This document shows positions 1 to 5,067 of a stretch of 32,972 nt of DNA, in pieces (position 1 is the stretch's first letter; the number at the start of each line of letters is the position of its first letter). Position numbers and translations under genes: made by a program. The stretch lies in contig JAZDEU010000002.1 in the NCBI GenBank assembly GCA_043808545.1, positions 1 through 32,972 of the forward strand. The letters run 5' to 3'. Below the pieces are notes generated by a model, which was given only the letters and a program-made list of their open reading frames with translations, was not told the DNA's origin and did no database searches. The DNA comes from JAZDEU01 sp043808545. GTDB taxonomy: Bacteria; Patescibacteriota; Patescibacteriia; JAZDEU01.

Positions 1-180
1 TCTTCCTTGCCCGACTTTCTTTTTTCTGCCTATCCGTTGATTTAATCGATTGTATTCTCTTTCCTTCCATTCGGGTCTTAGCTTATCTGCTAATGTTTGG
101 AATTCTTCCAATGAGAATGTTGTTAATCTGCGGAATAGGTATGGCTTATTGAAAATTTTTGACAATGTTTGCTTGCTCAT
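1..180 (-). CDS. IS5-type transposase, N-terminal part (runs off left edge)
   Basis: Sixty codons are open from an ATG at 178-180 to the window edge, so only the N-terminus is visible. The start reads MSKQTLSKIFNKPYLF and continues with a basic stretch ending RIGRKKKVGQGR. This resembles the N-terminal helix-turn-helix region that precedes the DDE domain in IS5-group transposases; the catalytic domain would lie outside the window. No Shine-Dalgarno is seen before the ATG. The 3' end of a PfkB kinase, cut short, lies 57 bp upstream of the start, which fits an insertion sequence whose end falls near 250. The family call rests on general resemblance of a short stretch and is moderate; a resident HTH protein cannot be excluded. 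Confidence 0.6.
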   Translation of the reverse strand, partial: MSKQTLSKIFNKPYLFRRLTTFSLEEFQTLADKLRPEWKEREYNRLNQRIGRKKKVGQGR

Positions 181-236
181 AGTTATTTGTTTTTGTTAAT
201 TGTTAATGTACTTATATTTTAGCAGAAATTATATAA

Positions 237-914
237 TTATGCACGCAAGTCTAATATATCAAGCATTATTTCCAAACTCTTTTGGCTAAGCCCGAGCATA
301 CTTAAAATCAGCTGAACTTCATAATCATTCGCGATTAAAATTCTCGCTCCATCAATAGCAGACGATAATTCACCGACAGTAAGAGCTGTAATCTGCTGAC
401 CCGGGTCAAAAATATAAGGGATATTTTTTTTCTTATATATTTCAACATAACGGATCATCCTTTTTACAAACTCGGGAGAAATAATTGCAATTTTTATATC
501 GTCTATATTTTCTGCCGCATCGCAATAGCTAACATCCAAATGACCCGGATAAAACCCTGTTATCTGATTATCATCCTGATCAGTCATAATATTCGCCGCC
601 GCCGTTGACTCCCCTCGCATTTCTTTTATATAAGAAATGTCTATATTTTTCTGGCTCAGCCACTCTTTATATCTATTAAAATCCTCTCCGACTGGACTTA
701 AAATAACCGGCCTTTCTCCGAGCAACGCTAAATTATAAGCGATATTGCCAGCTGTCCCGCCGAAATTTTCCTTAATCTTATCAACAACAAAACTCACATT
801 TAAAATATGTATCTTATCAGGCAAAATATGATCCTTAAATTTTCCATTAAAGTCCATTATCCTATCGTAAGCAACAGACCCGGAAACAAAAATTTTTCTC
901 ATATTTTTACTCAT
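237..914 (-). pseudogene. PfkB-family sugar/nucleoside kinase, truncated at C-terminus
   Basis: The 225 codons match the first two thirds of a PfkB/ribokinase-superfamily kinase: an N-terminal substrate strand (KIFVSGSVAYDRIMDF), the conserved FGGTAGNIAYNLALLG segment near residue 50, and FDPGQQ followed by IANDYEVQLIL near residues 170-205. Family members are usually about 300 residues and end with a GAGD-type motif carrying the catalytic Asp; that motif and the C-terminal third are absent. The frame closes soon after NDYEVQLILSMLGLSQKS, next to the transposase start, so the gene was probably cut by an insertion and is likely inactive. The gene follows metK with 36 bp between, so the parent may have been an adenosine kinase in the methyl cycle (inference). 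The ATG at 914 is used; an in-frame ATG four codons on is also possible. Confidence 0.75.
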
Positions 915-950
915 TATTTTTGACTTTTGATTTTTGACTTTTGATTTATT

Positions 951-1979
951 TTAGTTGTCCCACTTAAATCCATGTCCAAAATGTCCATGCTGCGCAGTCT
1001 TATAATAAATCTGTTTTTTAAGATCCAGCGCCGCAATAATTCCTTTTGGCGATAAATCATATTCATTCCCAGCGTCTTTTAAAATATCTATGAATTTTTC
1101 TTCGCCATTTATTTTCAAAAGCGCGCAAGCCATAGCCGGTTCCGCGCGGCCGATAATATACGCAAGTTTCACAAGCGCCTCATCCGCGCCATATTTTTTT
1201 AAATAATTAACAGCGATTTTTCTCGCCATATACGCTCCGCTTCTGTCCACTTTTGAAGGATCTTTTCCAGAAAAACATCCGCCGCCGACTGGGACATTCG
1301 GACCATAATTATCAACCGCTAATTTTCTCCCGGTTAAACCCGTATCCGCGTCAAACCCGCCAATCTCAAATTTTCCAGTAGGATTTATAAGAATTTTCGT
1401 ATTATCAGTTATCGCGCTTTTAATTTCTTCATCCTTTAAAACTTTTCCTCGTATAACTTCATCAAAATATTTTTCATCAGTAGTCTGGTTAGAAATAACC
1501 ATCGCAGTTATTTTATCATTGCTATCAAGAGTAAGTTGCGCCTTTCCATCTGGAAGAATTTTTTCATCCTGCAAATCTTCAACCATCATTGTAATTTTCC
1601 GCGCGAGATATAACTCATGCGGAACCATTCCATTATTTTTTCCGCACGCATACCCGACCATAATCCCCTGATCTCCCGCCCCGCCGGTATCAACCCCCTG
1701 CGATATATCCGGACTTTGACTTACTATATTTGTTATCACTCCTATCTTGTCATTATATCCGACATCTTTATAAACTTTCTTAGCTATTTCGTGTATGTTC
1801 ACATACGCGTTTGTGGTTAATTCTCCGCAAACATAAATATTATTATGTCCGCCCATAACCTCTATCGCCACTCTTGAATTTTCATCTTGCTTTAAACATT
1901 CGTCCAAAATAGCGTCTGAAATTTGATCGCAAATCTTGTCCGGGTGTCCCCGTTTAACGCTTTCAGCTGTTTTTAACAT
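951..1979 (-). CDS. metK: S-adenosylmethionine synthetase
   Basis: MetK makes S-adenosylmethionine from methionine and ATP in the cytoplasm. The ATG at 1979 gives 342 residues starting MLKTAESVKRGHPDKICDQ, which aligns with the family N-terminus including the ATP-binding HPDK (His12). Other signatures are GAGDQGIMVGYA near residue 100, the glycine-rich loop VGGGCFSGKDPSKVDRSG, and ARKIAVNYL. A frame extends upstream to a TTG at 2030, but that would add 17 unrelated residues. The protein is somewhat shorter than the usual 380 or so. A six-codon open frame with a well-placed AGAGG overlaps the start. The kinase fragment follows 36 bp downstream. Identification is secure; the start is likely. 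Confidence 0.97.
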   Translation of the reverse strand: MLKTAESVKRGHPDKICDQISDAILDECLKQDENSRVAIEVMGGHNNIYVCGELTTNAYVNIHEIAKKVYKDVGYNDKIGVITNIVSQSPDISQGVDTGGAGDQGIMVGYACGKNNGMVPHELYLARKITMMVEDLQDEKILPDGKAQLTLDSNDKITAMVISNQTTDEKYFDEVIRGKVLKDEEIKSAITDNTKILINPTGKFEIGGFDADTGLTGRKLAVDNYGPNVPVGGGCFSGKDPSKVDRSGAYMARKIAVNYLKKYGADEALVKLAYIIGRAEPAMACALLKINGEEKFIDILKDAGNEYDLSPKGIIAALDLKKQIYYKTAQHGHFGHGFKWDN

Positions 1980-1993
1980 AAAAATATATCCAT
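1973..1993 (-). promoter_or_regulatory. Possible six-residue leader ORF overlapping the metK start
   Basis: On the minus strand AGAGG (1999-2003) lies 5 nt before an ATG at 1993. That frame encodes MDIFLC and stops at a TAA which overlaps the metK ATG in another frame. In this window good Shine-Dalgarno spacing is rare, so the ribosome site may serve the mini-frame, with metK translated by re-initiation. Alternatively it is simply a distant site (19 nt) for metK itself. Confidence 0.3.
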
Positions 1994-2030
1994 TTTTTCC
2001 TCTAAAAAACCCTGTCAGATAAAATTTCAA

Positions 2031-2320
2031 TATGTTAATAATATTGTGTAAAAGCTATAGAAAATGTCATCCCGAGCGTAGTTTTGTCATCCCGAGCATA
2101 GCCGAGGGATCTTTTTCACACTAAAACTAATTGAATTCTTATCTAAAAGAGTAAGAGAAATAAAACGGAAAATTAAAATTATTAATTTCTAATTTTTAAT
2201 TCTTAATTTTTATTCAATTCTTAATACTTTAATTTTAAAAAATTAAAAATTAAAAAAATAAAAATTGATTAAAAATTTTAAATTATAAATTAAAAATTTC
2301 CTGTTCAAATTCCACCGCTT
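2031..2320. repeat. Intergenic AT-only repeats and paired GTCATCCCGAGC units
   Basis: This stretch lies between metK and its likely promoter. GTCATCCCGAGC occurs twice in direct order (2066-2077 and 2086-2097), followed by a GAGGGATC-type end; the same family recurs at 17139, 17446, 20270 and 29107. From about 2155 to 2300 the DNA is nearly all A and T, built from variants of TTAATTTTTAATTT. No coding frame or known riboswitch could be recognised. Confidence 0.6.
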
Positions 2321-2322
2321 TT

Positions 2323-2351
2323 ATTATAATAAAATCCAACCAAAAACACAA
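2323..2351 (-). promoter_or_regulatory. Candidate promoter for metK
   Basis: Minus strand: TTGTGT (2346-2351), 17-bp spacer, TATAAT (2323-2328). The -10 is perfect and lies in a 16-bp palindrome (TTTTATTATAATAAAA); the -35 is weak. It would give metK a leader of roughly 340 nt through the AT-rich repeats. Confidence 0.4.
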
Positions 2352-2398
2352 CCCTTGACAAAAAGACTAAATTTCACACGCCACCGCCCCTCAACATC

Positions 2399-2441
2399 AA
2401 AAGCTCCCAAATCCGGAAAAACCAAATCAGGGAGCTTTTTT
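2399..2441. terminator. Hairpin terminator, bidirectional
   Basis: A 10-bp perfect stem (2399-2408 with 2430-2439, AAAAGCTCCC and its complement) is followed by a seven-T run on the plus strand and a four-T run on the minus strand. It lies downstream of the minus-strand cyclophilin gene and probably ends that transcript. Confidence 0.55.
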
Positions 2442-2455
2442 ATATATGTGAACTA

Positions 2456-2561
2456 TTTTGGTGACAGTCACCTCTAATCCAAACTTAACTATTATACAAA
2501 TTTTGGCTGGCAGTCGCGAACAAAAAAACAGAATAAAATTTGTCGGTGACTGTCACCAAAA
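2456..2561. repeat. Inverted repeat pair around GGTGACAGTCACC
   Basis: The 17-mer at 2456-2472 (TTTTGGTGACAGTCACC) is exactly inverted at 2545-2561, and each copy is itself palindromic. Inside, ACAAATTTT and AAAATTTGT form a second arm pair, so the whole 106 bp can fold as a cruciform or hairpin just beyond the cyclophilin stop codon. Confidence 0.7.
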
Positions 2562-2581
2562 CACTCAAACACTATTTTTCT

Positions 2582-3136
2582 CTACTTCTCCACTAATTCC
2601 ACATTCTCAACAATAACATCACTTAAAGGATGATCATTCTCATTTTTTTCCACACCCTCAATTTTATCTACAACATCCATCCCCTCAACAACTTCACCGA
2701 AATTAGTATGTTTGCCATCAAGCCAAGGAGTCGCCTCCGCGGTTACAATAAAAAACTGCGACCCGTTTGTGTCGGCGCCGGAATTTGCCATAGCAAGACT
2801 TCCGCGGACTAATTTATGAGAATTAAATTCATCCTGAAATTTATATCCAGGCCCGCCCGTCCCGTCATTAGACCAATCATCATCCTTGCTATTAGGATCT
2901 CCGCCCTGAATCATAAAATCTTTTATAACGCGATGAAACTTTGTGCCGTTATAAAAACCTGATTTCGCTAAATTTAAAAAATTATTAACCGTAATCGGAG
3001 ATTCCGTTCCATAAAAAGAAACTTTAATATCCCCTAAATTCGTCTTAATTACAGCCATGTTTTTCTCATTTTTTGCGCATCCCGCGCCGAGAAAGACCAT
3101 TGAATAACAAACTAAAATTACAAAAAACTTTTTCAT
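2582..3136 (-). CDS. Cyclophilin-type peptidyl-prolyl isomerase, lipoprotein
   Basis: This enzyme speeds cis/trans isomerisation of proline bonds. The 184-residue product begins with a lipoprotein-like signal: MKKFF, a hydrophobic stretch, and FLGAGC with Cys20 as the lipid-attachment site, so it probably acts on the outer face of the membrane. The cyclophilin domain fills the rest: FHRVIKDFMIQGGDP carries the catalytic Arg, then GSLAMANSGADTNGSQFFI and the ligand-pocket segment TPWLDGKHTNFGEVVEG. Length is typical for small bacterial cyclophilins with a signal. The ATG at 3136 lies only about 3 nt from the predicted transcription start, so the mRNA may be nearly leaderless. The gene stands alone between the TrmB-like regulator and a repeat-rich spacer. 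The class is secure; the lipobox has Gly at -3, which is unusual. Confidence 0.95.
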   Translation of the reverse strand: MKKFFVILVCYSMVFLGAGCAKNEKNMAVIKTNLGDIKVSFYGTESPITVNNFLNLAKSGFYNGTKFHRVIKDFMIQGGDPNSKDDDWSNDGTGGPGYKFQDEFNSHKLVRGSLAMANSGADTNGSQFFIVTAEATPWLDGKHTNFGEVVEGMDVVDKIEGVEKNENDHPLSDVIVENVELVEK

Positions 3137-3145
3137 ATTATTCTT

Positions 3146-3173
3146 ATTATAGATATCGCCGTCAGACAGACAA
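3146..3173 (-). promoter_or_regulatory. Promoter of the cyclophilin gene
   Basis: Minus strand: TTGTCT (3168-3173), 16-bp spacer, TATAAT (3146-3151). The expected start of transcription is near 3139-3140, next to the ATG at 3136, implying an almost leaderless message. Confidence 0.55.
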
Positions 3174-3214
3174 ACAGAATGAATGATGAACGATATACTT
3201 TAATACAAAATACA

Positions 3215-3976
3215 CTATACTATAGCATAATTTTTCGCGCCCTCCCACGCTAATTCAAATGTTTTTTTCTGCGCATCCGCAATCTCCTCGCTTTCAATAA
3301 TAACCGCAAATTTTCCGCGCCAAGAGAGAATCATAATTTTATTATCATAAATATTCGTCTCGACAGAAAAATAAAATTTATCGCGCGGAACTAATATGCT
3401 TGTTCTCATTTCTTTCTTATCATTCGCGGAAACCATCCTGCTATCTAAAGTGTCCGGCGCGATAACACGCGTTCCTATATTTTTTTCTACTCGCTTTTTA
3501 AAATATTCGCGAAAATATTCTTTTGATAAAACTTTAAACATATCTTCCCCGACCGCATACGCCCTAATATCCTCTTTCGCCGTCAATGTATCCTCAAACG
3601 CCTCGCGTACTCCGTCAATCCCTTCATAAAATCTTACCTTCGGCTTTTTCTTCGTATTATAAACAGAAAGCAGCTGCGGAACTAACGAATACGCCGCGGA
3701 AAGTTTTTCCTGCCCCTCTTTTATTTTATTTTCTAAAAAACTTAAAACTTTTTGCGGACTCTCCGCGGAAAATTTTTGCACCTTTGCTTGAGCTAATAAA
3801 TTAACTAACCCATTTCCTGCTAAACTTTCTAAAATATCATAACTTGTAGTGCGATTTATTTTAGCTTTTCTAGAAATTTGCGTTGCAGTAGAAGGACCCA
3901 ATTCTAAAGACGCTAAATATACTTTGGCTTCTTTAGAACTAAACCCTATTTCAGTTAATTCTTTATATGAAATCAT
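3215..3976 (-). CDS. TrmB-family transcriptional regulator
   Basis: The 253-residue protein opens with a winged helix-turn-helix: GFSSKEAKVYLASLELG, then ATQISRKAKINRTTSYDIL as the recognition-helix region, and a wing ending VQKFSAESP. A helical, probably coiled segment (residues about 80-110) leads to a C-terminal TrmB-type domain (KVRFYEGIDGVREAFEDTL and onward). TrmB proteins are best known from archaea as sugar-responsive regulators; related proteins are common in Patescibacteria. The ATG at 3976 is chosen; an in-frame TTG two codons upstream is less likely. A perfect sigma-70-type promoter and a structured leader lie upstream at 4085-4246. Target genes and ligand cannot be told from the sequence; the sugar genes at 7.5-11 kb are one possibility. 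Confidence 0.85.
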   Translation of the reverse strand: MISYKELTEIGFSSKEAKVYLASLELGPSTATQISRKAKINRTTSYDILESLAGNGLVNLLAQAKVQKFSAESPQKVLSFLENKIKEGQEKLSAAYSLVPQLLSVYNTKKKPKVRFYEGIDGVREAFEDTLTAKEDIRAYAVGEDMFKVLSKEYFREYFKKRVEKNIGTRVIAPDTLDSRMVSANDKKEMRTSILVPRDKFYFSVETNIYDNKIMILSWRGKFAVIIESEEIADAQKKTFELAWEGAKNYAIV

Positions 3977-3984
3977 AAACAAAC

Positions 3985-4084
3985 TAATTTTTAATTTCTA
4001 ATTTTTAATCAAATTTTAATTTATAAATTTTTAAACATTAACTGCTTAATACATAATACTGCATACTTAATACTAATTCTGACT
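3985..4084. repeat. AT-only low-complexity spacer
   Basis: Between the regulator and the structured leader the DNA consists of TTAATTTCTAATTTTTAAT-like units and TTAATACATAATACTGCAT-like units. It matches the AT-rich spacer type at 2155-2300. No coding potential is seen. Confidence 0.5.
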
Positions 4085-4165
4085 TAAAACTCCGCCCTTC
4101 CGCGCGATAACCCAAAACTAAGATAATTATCATTAGCTCTAGGCTAAAAAGAAGAGCGGAGTTAG
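4085..4165 (-). ncRNA. Structured leader or small RNA upstream of the TrmB-like gene
   Basis: Read on the minus strand, an outer stem pairs AACTCCGCTCTTC with GAAGGGCGGAGTT (one mismatch). Inside are the hairpins TTAGC-CTAGA-GCTAA and GATAATTATC and a CGCGCG segment. A GAATTA/TAATTC hairpin precedes it near the promoter. The outer stem is followed by only TTTT, so this could be a weak attenuator, a riboswitch-like leader, or a regulator binding region. It matches no RNA family that I recognise; the 3' half loosely recalls a T-box end, but the specifier region and the conserved core are missing. Confidence 0.45.
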
Positions 4166-4217
4166 ATTGAAAGGGCTAGACAAGCATGGGAATTATAAAA
4201 CTAATTCTCATATTTTT

Positions 4218-4246
4218 ATTATAGCGCATAAAAAAATTTGTGTCAA
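4218..4246 (-). promoter_or_regulatory. Consensus promoter for the TrmB-like gene or leader RNA
   Basis: Minus strand: TTGACA (4241-4246), exactly 17 bp, TATAAT (4218-4223). Both boxes match consensus perfectly, which makes it the strongest promoter visible in the window. Transcription would start near 4210, about 235 nt upstream of the regulator's ATG. Confidence 0.85.
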
Positions 4247-4461
4247 TACTTTTCCACAAAATTTTATAAAAATACAAATTAAAATTTTATCGCCACATCA
4301 TTTCCAGTAATTTTTATTATTTAAAAACACTTTTAATACTTATTCTGCTATCACAATAATTTATTATTCATATATTATTTTGTGGATATTGATTGACAAA
4401 ATAACAGATAAGTCAAATAAAAAAAGAAAAAACACCTATCAAATTTATAAATGGTTGTCAA

Positions 4462-4489
4462 AAAAATACATTTAATTAAATGTATTTTT
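4462..4489 (-). terminator. Terminator of the tRNA-Arg/tRNA-His unit
   Basis: A perfect 28-bp palindrome (arms 4462-4475 and 4476-4489, AAAAATACATTTAA and complement) is followed on the minus strand by a seven-T tail. It lies 8 bp after the encoded CCA of tRNA-His. Confidence 0.6.
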
Positions 4490-4499
4490 ATAATTTTGG

Positions 4500-4571
4500 G
4501 GTGGCTATCGGGAATCGAACCCGAAATAACAGGACCACAACCTGCTGTGTTGCCACTACACCATAGCCACC
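4500..4571 (-). tRNA. tRNA-His (GTG)
   Basis: Cloverleaf read on the minus strand: the acceptor begins GTGGCTA, preceded by the extra G-1 (4571) that pairs with C73, the hallmark of tRNA-His. The anticodon arm is GCAGG-TTGTGGT-CCTGT with anticodon GTG, and the T arm is TTCGGGTTCGATTCCCGA. CCA is encoded directly after (4497-4499). It follows tRNA-Arg by 80 bp and probably shares its transcript. A small CCGCC/GGCGG hairpin lies between them. Confidence 0.97.
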
Positions 4572-4651
4572 ATAACCCGCCACAGGCGGAATTTTAAATT
4601 TTAAATTTTAAAACAATTTTTCCATATTTTTGACTTTTGATTTGATTTTAG

Positions 4652-4723
4652 TATGCCCAGAGGGAATCGAACCCCCATAACCAGCTTAGAAGGCTGGTGT
4701 TCTATCCATTGAACTATGGGCAC
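4652..4723 (-). tRNA. tRNA-Arg (TCT)
   Basis: Minus-strand cloverleaf: acceptor GTGCCCA pairing with TGGGCAT (one G-T pair), D arm GTTCAATGGATAGAAC, anticodon arm CCAGC-CTTCTAA-GCTGG with anticodon TCT, T loop TTCGATT. CCA is not encoded. Hairpin element copy A begins 7 bp upstream, between this gene and its promoter. Confidence 0.96.
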
Positions 4724-4730
4724 AAAATAT

Positions 4731-4907
4731 GGACATCACACTCCAAAATGGCACTTAGAACTTAATAAAAATTGATGAATGGCGAAGTTTTGCAGTTTAG
4801 AAAAACCGCAAATGTATCAGTAGATACATTGAGGATTTTTCTAAACGAAAAACAAGCCAGTCGCAATTTTTATAAGTTATGGAGTGCTGTTTTGGAGTGT
4901 GATGTCC
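4731..4907. repeat. Long-hairpin repeat element, copy A
   Basis: A 177-bp element with terminal arms GGACATCACACTCCAAAA and the exact complement at the far end. Internally AAAAATTG/CAATTTTT, GTTTAGAAAAA/TTTTTCTAAAC and AATGTATC/GATACATT pair in register, so the whole element folds as one long hairpin with loop AGTA. A second copy lies at 22490-22656 in opposite orientation; about 120 central positions align with roughly 11 differences by eye. The ends differ between copies but remain complementary within each. A 65-codon frame crosses it from 4772, but copy B has a stop in that frame, so it is unlikely to be coding. The element lies in the leader of the tRNA-Arg/His unit. Confidence 0.85.
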
Positions 4908-4934
4908 AAAACACAAAAAACCCATTACTAATAA

Positions 4935-4963
4935 AATTTATCAGTAATCGTCTAAAATGTCAA
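4935..4963 (-). promoter_or_regulatory. Promoter of the tRNA-Arg/tRNA-His unit
   Basis: Minus strand: TTGACA (4958-4963), 17 bp, TAAATT (4935-4940). An imperfect palindrome ATTACTGATAAAT/TTTTATTAGTAAT covers the -10 region and could be an operator. Transcription would begin about 20 nt before hairpin element A. Confidence 0.6.
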
Positions 4964-5067
4964 TGTTAATGTTTTCTAAAAAGACAAAAATTCTTTTTAT
5001 TATTTGTTATTAAAATATTTATTATTTTTTTAAAATTTAAAGCATGTCCTGAGCTTGCCGAATGGAT

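Noticed and set aside
1980..2320. SAM riboswitch in the metK leader
   Set aside because: The leader is AT-only repeat DNA plus a known repeat family; no SAM-I, II or III core was found by eye.
4085..4165. T-box-like 3' end (GGGTTATCGCGCGGAAGGGCGGAG) in the leader
   Set aside because: The core GGGTGG-ACCGCG is not matched, the specifier stem is absent, the transcript is too short, and the downstream gene is not an aminoacyl-tRNA synthetase or amino-acid gene.
4772..4969. Plus-strand frame of 65 codons in hairpin element A
   Set aside because: Copy B of the element has an in-frame stop (after RKTA), and the sequence is explained by the hairpin pairing.
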